Origin: Streptomyces sp. NRRL WC-3618
GTDB taxonomy: Bacteria > Actinomycetota > Actinomycetes > Streptomycetales > Streptomycetaceae
NCBI RefSeq assembly: GCF_001280005.1
Contig: NZ_LGDW01000028.1
Span: forward strand, 71,659-135,658
DNA: 64,000 nucleotides
Direction of reading: 5' to 3'
Under the pieces are notes generated by a model. That model was not told where the DNA came from, ran no database searches, and saw only the letters and a list, made by a program, of their open reading frames with translations. Position numbers and translations under genes: made by a program. Within the stretch, counting starts at the first letter, position 1, and each line of letters begins with the position of its first letter. This document shows positions 50,070 to 58,286 of the stretch, in pieces.

Positions 50070-51296
50070 CTAGTCGGTGAGGACAGCCTCGTGCACCAGT
50101 CGTTTGAGGTCCTGCCAGTAGGGCCGACTGGCCCTCTGCCGTACCTGGGTCATGAACTGCACCGTCAGATCACGGCTCGGGTCGACCCAGAACGTCGTCG
50201 TCGCCACCCCGCTCCAGCCGTATGTGCCGAGGCCGGCCGGGGCGAGGGTGCGGTCCGGGTCGATCACCACCGAGACCCCGAGGCCGAAACCGACGCCCGC
50301 GTTGCCGGGTTCGTCATGCGGGCGGGCGCCGAAGGTGCGCAGGTCGGCGCCGCCGGGCAGGTGGTTGGAGGTCATCAGGGCCACGGTCTCGGCCGACAGG
50401 ACGCGGACGCCGTCGAGTTCGCCGCCCCGGCGCAGCATCTCCATGAACCGGTGGTAGTCGTGGGCGCTGGCGACCACACCGCCGCTGCCGGACAGGAACC
50501 GGGGCCGGCCCTTCAGCGGCAGGCCGAGGGTCGGCTCGATGCCGCCGTCCTCGGTCTCACCGTACAACTCGGCCAGCCGGCCCGCCTGTTCGGCGTTCAC
50601 ACAGAATCCGGCGTCCGTCATACGGAGCGGGCGGAAGACGCGGTCGGCGACGAACTCGTCCAGCGGCTGCCCGGAAGCCACCTCGAGGACCCGGCCGAGG
50701 ACGTTCGTGGCGACCGAGTAGTTCCACTGGGTGCCCGGCTCGTACTGGAGCGGCAGACTCGCGTACACCGCGCACGTCTCGGCCAGGGTCGAGCCCGGCA
50801 CCACCGAGGACTCCAGGTTGGCGGCGCGATACAGGGCGTCCACGGGGTGCGAGTGGTAGAAGGCGAACGTGAGGCCCGCCGTATGGGTCAACAGATGCCG
50901 GATCAGGAGGGGTTGGGCGGGCCGGGTGACGAGGTCGTCACCGGAACCGCTCACATACACCCTCGGCTCGGCGAACTCGGGCAGGAAGCGGGACACGGGG
51001 TCCGTGAGCGCGATCCGGCCCTCCTCCATCAGGGTGAGCGCGGCGACCGAGGTGACCGGTTTGCTCATGGAGTAGATCCGCCACAGCGTGTCGGGCTCGA
51101 CCGGAAGTCCAGCGGCCCGGTCCCGCCGGCCGTACGTGGTGAGGTGTGCGACGCGGCCGGCGCGGGCCACGGACACGAGGAAGCCGGGGAGGCGTCCTTC
51201 GTCCACCACGTGGGCGAAGTGCTGGTCAAGGCGGTCCAGCGCCTTGGCGTCCAGTCCCACCTCGCTCGGCTCGGCCTCTTGTCGCAGCTGTGCCAT
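50070..51296 (-). CDS. serine hydrolase, beta-lactamase/EstB-type (class C fold)
   Basis: A 408-residue protein with no signal peptide. The SxxK motif is SMSK (about residue 76), the Tyr motif is WNYSVATN, and LLTHTAGLTFAFYHSHPVDALY is typical of the EstB-like esterases in the beta-lactamase-related group. It probably hydrolyses an ester or small amide in the cytosol; antibiotic hydrolysis is unlikely. It is convergent with the saccharopine operon (36 bases from its stop) and is followed upstream by the efflux MFS on the same strand. Confidence 0.92.
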   Translation of the reverse strand: MAQLRQEAEPSEVGLDAKALDRLDQHFAHVVDEGRLPGFLVSVARAGRVAHLTTYGRRDRAAGLPVEPDTLWRIYSMSKPVTSVAALTLMEEGRIALTDPVSRFLPEFAEPRVYVSGSGDDLVTRPAQPLLIRHLLTHTAGLTFAFYHSHPVDALYRAANLESSVVPGSTLAETCAVYASLPLQYEPGTQWNYSVATNVLGRVLEVASGQPLDEFVADRVFRPLRMTDAGFCVNAEQAGRLAELYGETEDGGIEPTLGLPLKGRPRFLSGSGGVVASAHDYHRFMEMLRRGGELDGVRVLSAETVALMTSNHLPGGADLRTFGARPHDEPGNAGVGFGLGVSVVIDPDRTLAPAGLGTYGWSGVATTTFWVDPSRDLTVQFMTQVRQRASRPYWQDLKRLVHEAVLTD

Positions 51297-51350
51297 CGTT
51301 CCCCTCCGGTCGCTTGAAGTGCCGTCCTGTCATACCCCGAAAGGATCACC

Positions 51351-52748
51351 TCAGGCATTGGACCCCCCATGGTGACGCAGGGATCCGGCAGGCGTCGCCA
51401 TTCCGTCGTCCGTGACCGGCAGTTTCCGGGCGGCGAGTACGCCGACGAGGGCCGCTCCCGCGAGTACGGGCAGAGCAGTCCGCGGTCCGTCGGTGACGGC
51501 GGCGAGAGCGGCCGTCGTGGCCACCCCGAGGACCGGGCCGACGTTCATCGCGGTCTGCTGCAACCCGCCCGCCACGCCCGCGGACCCGGCCGGGACCTGC
51601 CGTACGACCACCGCCGTCGCGGTCACCATCACGGTGGCGAAACCCGCTCCGAGCAGCATAAACCCACCGCCGACCGGCACAACCCCCGCCGCCCGGAACA
51701 GCACGGACACCCCCAGCGCGAGCATGACCAGACCGGCCACGGTCGTACGCCGGGCCCCGTACCGCCGCTGCAGTACGGCGACCAACGGCGCTCCCAGCAC
51801 CATCGCCGCGCCGCCCGGCAGCGCGGCCAGACTCGTCCGCAGCGGGTCCATACCGAGCTCGTCCTGGAGTACGTAACTGGCCACGAAGAGTGTGCCGAAC
51901 ATCGCAGCCGAAGCGGCCACGAGAAGGCCCAGCGCGGCGCCCACGACCCCGGATCCGAGCACGTCGTACGGCAGAAGAGGGTCGGCCGTACGCTGTTCAT
52001 GGCGTACGAGAACGAGGCCCGCGCCCGTCGCCGTGAGCAGCGCCAGCGCGGCCGACGGGCTCCAGCCGTCCTCCGGGACGCCGACGAGCGTGTACACGAG
52101 GCAGGCGAGGGAGACCGCGAGCAGGGCGGCACCGGGGAGGTCGAGCCGCCCGTGGCCGGCCTCTGACGAGGGACGCGTGTCAGGGGCACGGACGACCGAC
52201 GCCAGTACGCCCAGTACCAGCGCCGGTACGACATTGAGGAAGAACACCGCCCGCCAGCCCAGCTGGGTCACCAGCACGCCGCCCACCAGCGGACCGGCCG
52301 CCGCGGCCACCCCGATCGCACTGGTCCGCAGGGCGATCGGCATCGCCAGCCGGTCGGGCGGGTACGCCGCGCGCAGCATCCCGAGCGTCGCGGGTTGCAG
52401 CAGCGCGCCGAAGACCCCCTGGACGGCCCGCAGCGCGATCACCCAGCCCACCCCGGACGCGAACCCGATGCCCGCCGACGCGGCCCCGAACCCCGACATC
52501 CCGATGGCGAACAGCCGTTGATGCCCGTACCGGTCCCCGAGCCGCCCGGCGAACACGAGCAGACTCGCCACCGCGATGAGATACGCGGTGCTCGTCCACT
52601 GGACCTCGGCGAAGGAGGCGTGCAGATCCCGTTGCAGGGTCGGCTGCGCGATGGTCAGCACGGTGCCGTCGAGAGCGACGACCACCGCCCCGATCACACT
52701 GCACGCGAGAGCACTGCGCCTGGACCCCCGGTGCTGATGCGCGCTCAC
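51351..52748 (-). CDS. MFS drug-efflux transporter (DHA2/EmrB-type)
   Basis: A 465-residue transporter with 13-14 predicted helices. Helix 1 ALDGTVLTIAQPTLQRDL carries the DHA2 motif with Asp and Thr, followed by FAGRLGDRYGHQRLFAIG (motif A) and GPLVGGVLVTQLGWRAVFF (motif C). It probably exports a toxic compound in exchange for protons. GTG 52748 overlaps the stop of the TetR gene (GTGA), so both are expressed together under TetR control. Confidence 0.93.
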   Translation of the reverse strand: MSAHQHRGSRRSALACSVIGAVVVALDGTVLTIAQPTLQRDLHASFAEVQWTSTAYLIAVASLLVFAGRLGDRYGHQRLFAIGMSGFGAASAGIGFASGVGWVIALRAVQGVFGALLQPATLGMLRAAYPPDRLAMPIALRTSAIGVAAAAGPLVGGVLVTQLGWRAVFFLNVVPALVLGVLASVVRAPDTRPSSEAGHGRLDLPGAALLAVSLACLVYTLVGVPEDGWSPSAALALLTATGAGLVLVRHEQRTADPLLPYDVLGSGVVGAALGLLVAASAAMFGTLFVASYVLQDELGMDPLRTSLAALPGGAAMVLGAPLVAVLQRRYGARRTTVAGLVMLALGVSVLFRAAGVVPVGGGFMLLGAGFATVMVTATAVVVRQVPAGSAGVAGGLQQTAMNVGPVLGVATTAALAAVTDGPRTALPVLAGAALVGVLAARKLPVTDDGMATPAGSLRHHGGSNA

Positions 52749-53323
52749 CGTCCCTCCGGCCCGAGGTGCGCGTCGAGGGCCGTACGCAACAGGGGAGCGA
52801 AGTCGTCGGCGCCCGTGGCGAGTTGGAGGCTTCCCCAGGACCAGAGCTGGGCGATGCCGTAGAGGTTCGCCAGCAGGGACCCGGCGAGGAGCCGGGCGTC
52901 GGCGTCCGGCCGGGCCCGCCCGACGAGATCCACCAGCAGCGCGAAGACGGGCAGACTGGCGTCCCGCAGCCCCAACGTGTTGCTCTCCAACAGGTCATGA
53001 CGGAACATCAGCTCGTGCATGCCCCGGTTGGTGAGCGCGAAGTCGAGATACTCGCGCCCGAGGATGCCGATCTGCTCCCGGGGTCCCGTCGCGGTGCGCC
53101 CGCTGTCCTCGATCGCCTGTGAACCTCTGGCCGCCAGCTCGGTGAAGCCACGGCGGGCGATGGCGGACAGCAGCTCCAGATGGGTCGGAAAGTAGCGGCG
53201 AGGGGCGCCGTGCGAGACGCCGGCCCGGCGGGCGATCTCCCGGAGGCTGAGCGCGTGGACGCCTTCCGAGGTCACCAGGTCGACGCCGACATCGATGAGG
53301 CGGGTACGCAGAGAGTCACTCAT
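52745..53323 (-). CDS. TetR-family repressor of the adjacent MFS exporter
   Basis: A 192-residue TetR regulator. The N-terminal helix-turn-helix is ALSLREIARRAGVSHGAPRRYF (residues about 24-45, quoted in two parts: ALSLREIARRAGVS, HGAPRRYF); the C-terminal half is the ligand domain. The start ATG 53323 (or GTG 53329) lies within a near-perfect 16-base-arm inverted repeat (53323-53359), there is no ribosome site, and the message is probably leaderless, so the repressor would bind over its own start site. It is coupled to the MFS gene by GTGA. Confidence 0.92.
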   Translation of the reverse strand: MSDSLRTRLIDVGVDLVTSEGVHALSLREIARRAGVSHGAPRRYFPTHLELLSAIARRGFTELAARGSQAIEDSGRTATGPREQIGILGREYLDFALTNRGMHELMFRHDLLESNTLGLRDASLPVFALLVDLVGRARPDADARLLAGSLLANLYGIAQLWSWGSLQLATGADDFAPLLRTALDAHLGPEGR

Positions 53324-53359
53324 AGACACTGTCTACCAGGGGTTGGTAGACAGTGTCTA
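53323..53359. promoter_or_regulatory. TetR double operator overlapping the translation start
   Basis: TAGACACTGTCTACCA (53323-53338) is the exact complement of TGGTAGACAGTGTCTA (53344-53359), separated by five bases. Each arm also contains a 13-base palindrome, TAGACA-N-TGTCTA, with centres 24 bases apart. This is a strong candidate for cooperative binding of two TetR dimers. Confidence 0.85.
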
Positions 53360-53522
53360 CTGAATTCTGCGGGCTCGCTCGTGACGTCTCCAACTGCCCG
53401 AAAATAGAGAGCGGTTGGGGTGCCGGTGAAGGACTATGAGACCCGGAAGGGGGCAACCGCACCCGGAACTGATCCACCCGCGCGCATCGCCACGGCGATG
53501 CCGGAGGATGAGGGATGTCTGA

Positions 53523-54710
53523 GTGAATCTTCGAAGAACTATCGCCGTCCTGTTAGGCGTGGCGCTGTCCGTTCTCGGGCTCGTGACGCCGGCCGGCGCA
53601 CAGTCGATCACGACCGGCGCCTCGACCGCCTACCAGATCAACGCCCGCCACGACGGCAGCCTCGTCGACACCGCTGTGGGCGCGCCGCCGCTCAGCCGGA
53701 AGTGGTCCCGCGACCTGGGCGGGAACGTCTCCTACCCGATCGTGGCCGGCGGGCGCGTCTTCGCCACCGCTTCCTCGCCGGACGGGTACGGAACCGTCCT
53801 CTACGCCATGGACGCGGCCACGGGACAGAACGCCTGGGCGCCCGTGGACCTCGGTGGCACCTACTGGTGGTCCGCCCTCGCCTACGGGGGCGGCCGGCTC
53901 TATGCCCAGAACTACGACGGCGTGCTGACCGCGTTCAACCCGGCCAACGGGAAGAAGACCTGGAGCGTCTCGCTGCCCGGGCAGTACTCCTTCACCTCCC
54001 CGCCCACTTTCGCCGACGGCGTGGTGTACACGGGTGGCGCCGGCTCGGGCGGCACCTTGTACGCGGTGAACGCGGCCAGCGGTGCGGTGCTCTGGACCCG
54101 GCCTGTCGCGAACGGGGACAACAGCTCGCCTGCCGTCACGGCGGGCGGGGTGTACGTCTCGTACGCCTGCGAGCAGACGTATGCCTTCGCCCCCAAGTCG
54201 GGCGACCCGCTGTGGCGCCACCAGACGGACTGCTCCGGCGGCGGGGGTCGCACCCCGGTTCTCGCCGACGGCGGTGTCTGGGTCCGTGACGACGCCGGGA
54301 TGGTCCCCACGGTCCTCAACGCCGCCGACGGGAAGGTCCGGGGCACCTACGAGGCCGCGGGCTGGTCGCCGGCACCGGCTTTCGACGGCCGTCAGGGTTA
54401 CTTCGTCGACGACGGTGTCCTTCAGGAGCGGCACAGCCGCACCCTGGCCAGTCGCTGGAAGTTCGAGGGTGACGGCGAGATCAGCACGGCGCCGATCGTC
54501 GTGAACGGCTACGTCTACGTCGGCTCACGCAGCGGTCGGTTGTGGGCGCTCAACGGCGCCACCGGTCAGTCCGTCTGGTCCACCGACGTCGGCGCGTCGA
54601 TCGACGCGCCCGACGAGCACAACGTGTCCCAGCCGCTGACCGGTCTCGGTGCGGGCGGCGGCCTCGTGGTGGTTCCGGCCACCGACCTGCTGGTCGCGTA
54701 CGGGCAGTGA
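53523..54710 (+). CDS. secreted PQQ-type beta-propeller repeat protein; TTA codon
   Basis: A 395-residue exported protein: signal peptide about 1-27 (VLLGVALSVLGLVTPAGA), then an eight-bladed-type propeller of PQQ-like repeats (LYAMDAATGQNAWA, LTAFNPANGKKTWS, LYAVNAASGAVLWT, LWALNGATGQSVWS). Cofactor-binding residues of quinoprotein dehydrogenases are not evident, so it may be a binding or scaffold protein. Codon 11 is TTA (53553-53555), so expression is expected to depend on bldA. GTG 53523 follows a purine-rich tract. It is read away from the TetR/MFS pair. Confidence 0.88.
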   Translation: MNLRRTIAVLLGVALSVLGLVTPAGAQSITTGASTAYQINARHDGSLVDTAVGAPPLSRKWSRDLGGNVSYPIVAGGRVFATASSPDGYGTVLYAMDAATGQNAWAPVDLGGTYWWSALAYGGGRLYAQNYDGVLTAFNPANGKKTWSVSLPGQYSFTSPPTFADGVVYTGGAGSGGTLYAVNAASGAVLWTRPVANGDNSSPAVTAGGVYVSYACEQTYAFAPKSGDPLWRHQTDCSGGGGRTPVLADGGVWVRDDAGMVPTVLNAADGKVRGTYEAAGWSPAPAFDGRQGYFVDDGVLQERHSRTLASRWKFEGDGEISTAPIVVNGYVYVGSRSGRLWALNGATGQSVWSTDVGASIDAPDEHNVSQPLTGLGAGGGLVVVPATDLLVAYGQ

Positions 54711-54722
54711 GCGGTGGGGCGG

Positions 54723-54752
54723 GGGTGGCGGCCGGTCCCGGCGGCCACCCGC
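54723..54752. terminator. hairpin between propeller gene and MHS transporter gene
   Basis: GGGTGGCGGCC and GGCGGCCACCC form a strong imperfect stem between convergent genes; no T-run follows, as is common in Streptomyces. Confidence 0.55.
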
Positions 54753-54841
54753 TGGTCCCCGCACAGGGTGACAAGCGAGGCGCCGCGCACGCCCAAGCCC
54801 CGGAACGGCCTGTCACCGCCGGGGACTTGAGGCAGTGCGGC

Positions 54842-56215
54842 TCAGGCCGACACGGTCGCGCGCTCCGCAAGATTCTCGGCGTCGCGCTCACCGAGCCGTT
54901 CCGTGGGCACCCGGTGTGTCTCGCGCGCCGTGAGCGCGGCCAGCACCGGCGGGAGGCACAGTGCCGCCGTGAACAGGGCGACGGAGAACCAGTCGTCCCC
55001 GTCCGGACCGGCGATCTCCGCCGCGAAGGTGACAGCGAAACCGGCGACGGCGAAGCCGATCTGCGTACCGATCGCCATGCCCGACAGGCGCACCCGGGTC
55101 GAGAACATCTCGCCGTAGAAGGACGGCCAGGTGCCGTTCGCGGCGCTGTACACCACACCGAAGGTGATGACGCCGAGGACCAGGATGAGCGGGTAGGAGC
55201 CGGTGGAGATCGCCCACAGGTAGGCGAACATCATGACCCCGCTGCCGGCGGCGCCGGCCAGGAACAGCGGGCGGCGGCCGATGCGGTCGGACAGCGTGGC
55301 CCAGAGCGGGATCGCGGCCAGCGCGACCACGTTGGCGAGTGCGGCCACCCACAGCATGGACGAGCGGCTCATGCCGACGGAGTCGCTCGTCGCGTACGCC
55401 AGCGCCCAGACCGTGAAGATCGTGGAGACCGAGGCGACCATCGCGCCCCCGATCACCCGCAGCACGTCCGCCCAGTGCTCGCGCAGCAGGATCAGCAGCG
55501 GCATCTTCACGACGCCTTCGGTGGCGGCCTGCTGGGCGAAGGCCGGGGTCTCCGCCAGTTTGCGGCGGATCACGTAGCCGGCGACGGCGACCGCGATGCT
55601 CAGCCAGAACGGCACCCGCCAGCCCCAGGACAGCAACTGTTCCTCGGGCATCGCGGCGACCGGGATGAAGACGAGCGTGGCGAGGAGCTGGCCGCCCTGG
55701 GTGCCGCTCAGGGTGAAGCTGGTGAAGAAGCCGCGCCGGCCCGGCGGGGCGTGTTCGAGGGTCATCGAGTTCGCGCTCGCCTGCTCACCGGCGGCCGAGA
55801 TGCCCTGGAGGACACGGCAGAGCACGAGCAGGACCGGAGCGAGGCCGCCGACCTGGGCGCGGGTGGGGAGGCAGCCGATGAGAAACGTCGACAGGCCCAT
55901 CAGGATCAGCGTGAAGACCATGATCTTCTTACGGCCGACCCGGTCGCCGAAGTGCCCGAGGAAGAGCGCGCCGACGGGGCGGGCGGCGTACGCGACACCG
56001 AACGTACCCAGGGACAGCAGGGTCGCCGTGGCCGGGTCGGACTCGTCGAAAAAGACCTTAGGGAAGATCAGGGCGGCCGCGGTGCCGTAGATGAAAAAGT
56101 CGTAGTACTCCAGCGCGCTGCCGATCCAGGCGGCCGTGGCGGCCTTCTTCGGCTGGCCGCCGGGCGGGTCGTCCAGGGGTGCTACGGGGTCGCGCGGTGC
56201 GACGGAATCCGCCAC
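54842..56215 (-). CDS. MHS-family MFS transporter (shikimate/aromatic acid type)
   Basis: A 457-residue, 12-helix transporter of the metabolite:H+ symporter group. WIGSALEYYDFFIYGTAAAL (helix 1), FLGHFGDRVGRKKIMVFTLI (motif A) and the ISAAGEQASANSMTLEHAP loop are typical of ShiA/ProP-like symporters. With shikimate dehydrogenase and 3-dehydroshikimate dehydratase genes two and three kilobases away, shikimate or quinate is the likely substrate. It is transcribed toward the propeller gene; a palindrome at 56332-56350 is its probable operator. Confidence 0.9.
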   Translation of the reverse strand: MADSVAPRDPVAPLDDPPGGQPKKAATAAWIGSALEYYDFFIYGTAAALIFPKVFFDESDPATATLLSLGTFGVAYAARPVGALFLGHFGDRVGRKKIMVFTLILMGLSTFLIGCLPTRAQVGGLAPVLLVLCRVLQGISAAGEQASANSMTLEHAPPGRRGFFTSFTLSGTQGGQLLATLVFIPVAAMPEEQLLSWGWRVPFWLSIAVAVAGYVIRRKLAETPAFAQQAATEGVVKMPLLILLREHWADVLRVIGGAMVASVSTIFTVWALAYATSDSVGMSRSSMLWVAALANVVALAAIPLWATLSDRIGRRPLFLAGAAGSGVMMFAYLWAISTGSYPLILVLGVITFGVVYSAANGTWPSFYGEMFSTRVRLSGMAIGTQIGFAVAGFAVTFAAEIAGPDGDDWFSVALFTAALCLPPVLAALTARETHRVPTERLGERDAENLAERATVSA

Positions 56216-56331
56216 GGCATGCTCCTTCGAGGGAACTCCACCCTAGGTGGAGTGAGCGGAGGGGAGGGAGGGGGGAGGGTGCCGGATCCCTGGGGGTGAT
56301 GGGGCGGCGGCGCCGGTGACTGTCCGGCTAA

Positions 56332-56351
56332 TTAACCCACTGGGTAGTTAG
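56332..56351. promoter_or_regulatory. imperfect palindrome upstream of the MHS transporter gene
   Basis: TTAACCCACTGGGTAGTTAG is an imperfect inverted repeat in an A+T-rich stretch about 117 bases upstream of the MHS start. It lies between that gene and the TetR stop and could be the regulator's site for the transporter. The rest of the 281-base gap shows nothing else. Confidence 0.45.
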
Positions 56352-56480
56352 TAGCGGTTGGCTACGGATGTTGCGCCCGCGTTTCCCGGGTGTCAAGAGG
56401 TCACGTCGAAGGATCTTGCCTCTGCGGCTTCTCCCGGCCTCTCGCCGGCGCCTCGCGGGCCCCGCGCAGCCCCTCGCCGC

Positions 56481-56520
56481 CCGTACGCCCGCCTCGTCAG
56501 GCCGTACGGTCCGCCGTCAG
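56481..56520. repeat. 20-base tandem duplication over the TetR stop codon
   Basis: CCGTACGCCCGCCTCGTCAG (56481-56500) and CCGTACGGTCCGCCGTCAG (56502-56520) are imperfect copies; the left one contains the stop (56499-56497, minus strand). Confidence 0.7.
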
Positions 56521-57159
56521 ATAGGCGATGACCATGTCGCCGAGCATCGCCCGGTAGTGCTCGCGCCGGTCCGGGGCCGTCAGGTCGCGGCCGAACAGCG
56601 CGCCGAAGGTGTGCCGGTTGGACACCCGGAAGAAGCAGAAGGAGCTGATCATGGCGTGCAGGTCCACGGCGTCCACGTCGGCCGTGAACAGGCCCGACTC
56701 GCGGCCCGACGCCAGGATCCGGCGGATCACCTCCAGCGCGGGCGAGCCGATCTTCCCGAGCTGTGCGGAGGCGGTGATGTGCTCGCCCTCGTGGATGTTC
56801 TCGATGCTGACCAGGCGGATGAAGTCGGGATGCGCCTCATGGTGATCGAAGGTGAGTTCGGCCAGGCGCCGGATGGCCGCGACCGGGTCCAGGTGCTCGA
56901 CGTCGAGCTCCTGTTCGGCCTGCCGGATCACGGTGTACGCGCGCTCCAGTACGGCCGTGAACAGCTGCTCCTTGCCGCCGAAGTAGTAGTAGATCATCCG
57001 CTTCGTGGTGCGGGTGAGGGCGGCGATCTCGTCCACCCGCGCGCCCGCCAGACCGGCCCGGGCGAACTCCTTGGTGGCCACGTCGAGGATCTCGGCCCTG
57101 GTCCGGGCGGCGTCGCGGATGCGCCCGCCGGTGTGTGCCGGTTCTTCGACGCTGGTCAT
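56497..57159 (-). CDS. TetR-family regulator of the shikimate/quinate genes
   Basis: A 220-residue TetR protein: helix-turn-helix ARVDEIAALTRTTKRMIYYY with YFGGKEQLF (about residues 38-68) and a long C-terminal effector domain of the TetR_C_11/AcrR type (PDFIRLVSIENIHEGEH). It is divergent from the shikimate dehydrogenase gene, with a 24-base palindrome at 57245-57268 between them. The likely ligand is an aromatic-pathway acid; inferred from neighbours. Confidence 0.92.
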   Translation of the reverse strand: MTSVEEPAHTGGRIRDAARTRAEILDVATKEFARAGLAGARVDEIAALTRTTKRMIYYYFGGKEQLFTAVLERAYTVIRQAEQELDVEHLDPVAAIRRLAELTFDHHEAHPDFIRLVSIENIHEGEHITASAQLGKIGSPALEVIRRILASGRESGLFTADVDAVDLHAMISSFCFFRVSNRHTFGALFGRDLTAPDRREHYRAMLGDMVIAYLTADRTA

Positions 57160-57244
57160 CGGGTTCCTTCGGGCGAGGGGCCAGTCCCGTGATTCTAGAA
57201 GCCCTCGTGAGGGGCTTCCCCGGAGCCCGGTCGTGCTGATATAG

Positions 57245-57268
57245 CTAACGTACTAGTTCGTACATTAG
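57245..57268. promoter_or_regulatory. TetR operator between the regulator and shikimate dehydrogenase genes
   Basis: CTAACGTAC and GTACATTAG (complement CTAATGTAC) are inverted arms around TAGTTC, matching at eight of nine positions, just upstream of GGAGG and the GTG at 57281. Confidence 0.7.
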
Positions 57269-57280
57269 TGGAGGTCGGTC

Positions 57281-58183
57281 GTGGCCAAGGACTCGTTTCT
57301 CGTCGGGCTCATCGGCTCCGGCATCGGCCCGTCGCTGAGTCCGGCGCTGCACGAACGGGAGGCCGACCGGCAGGGGCTGCGCTATCTGTACCGGCTGATC
57401 GACATCGACGTGCTCGGCGTCGAGGCACACGCGGTGGGCGATCTCGTACGGGCCGCCCGTGACCTCGGCTTCGACGGGCTGAACATCACGCATCCCTGCA
57501 AGCAACTCGTCATCGACCACCTCGACGCCCTCGATCCACGAGCCGAGGCGCTCGGCGCCGTCAACACCGTGGTCTTCGCGGACGGCCGGGCGACCGGCCA
57601 CAACACCGACGTGACCGGCTTCGCCGCGTCCTTCGCGCGCGGTCTGCCCGACGCCCCGCTGGAGAGGGTCGTGCAGCTCGGGGCCGGAGGCGCGGGCGCC
57701 GCCGTCGCCCACGCCACGCTCACCCTCGGCGCGGGCCGGGTCACCGTCGTCGACGCGCTGCCCGAGCGCGCCGCCGACCTCGCCGCGTCCCTCAACCGGC
57801 ACTTCGGCGTCGGCCGGGCCGACGCCGCGACGCCCGACCGGCTGGCGGCGCTGATCGGCGGGGCCGACGGCGGCGGTGTCGGCGGCACCGTTGACGGTTT
57901 GGTGCACGCGACACCCACCGGTATGGCAGCCCACCCCGGCCTGCCCCTCCCGGCCGAGCTGCTGCACCCCGGCCTCTGGGTCGCCGAGGTCGTCTACCGT
58001 CCGCTGGAGACCGAGCTGCTGCGCACGGCCCGCGCGACGGGCTGCGCCACGCTCGACGGCGGTGGCATGGCCGTCTTCCAGGCGGCGGACGCGTTCCGTC
58101 TCTTCACCGGCCGGGAACCCGACACCACGCGCATGCTGGCCGACATCGCGCAGCTCGCGGGCGCGCTTCCGGCCCCGAAGTAG
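57281..58183 (+). CDS. aroE: shikimate dehydrogenase (AroE/QuiB-like, catabolic)
   Basis: A 300-residue enzyme that interconverts shikimate (or quinate) and its 3-dehydro form. GSGIGPSLSPALHEREA is the substrate-binding start, the catalytic Lys is in NITHPCKQ and the catalytic Asp in GHNTDVTGF; the nucleotide motif is QLGAGGAGAAVAHA. Length is slightly above biosynthetic AroE. The neighbouring dehydratase and MHS transporter indicate a catabolic role rather than the shikimate pathway proper. GTG 57281 follows GGAGG by six bases. Tandem repeats begin at its stop codon. Confidence 0.93.
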   Translation: MAKDSFLVGLIGSGIGPSLSPALHEREADRQGLRYLYRLIDIDVLGVEAHAVGDLVRAARDLGFDGLNITHPCKQLVIDHLDALDPRAEALGAVNTVVFADGRATGHNTDVTGFAASFARGLPDAPLERVVQLGAGGAGAAVAHATLTLGAGRVTVVDALPERAADLAASLNRHFGVGRADAATPDRLAALIGGADGGGVGGTVDGLVHATPTGMAAHPGLPLPAELLHPGLWVAEVVYRPLETELLRTARATGCATLDGGGMAVFQAADAFRLFTGREPDTTRMLADIAQLAGALPAPK

Positions 58184-58250
58184 AAGCCGGCAGTAGGAGA
58201 AGCCGGAACCGGTAGCAGTCGGAACCGGTAGCAACTGGAACCGGTAGAAG
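58181..58250. repeat. TAG-anchored tandem repeats after shikimate dehydrogenase gene
   Basis: TAG occurs at 58181 (the stop), 58194, 58213, 58229 and 58245. The last units are 16 bases long with GGAACCGGTAGCA at 58205 and 58221 and GGAACCGGTAGAA at 58237. Confidence 0.85.
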
Positions 58251-58286
58251 CAGACGCGGAAGCGGAGAGAAGGCAGAGGTACCGAC

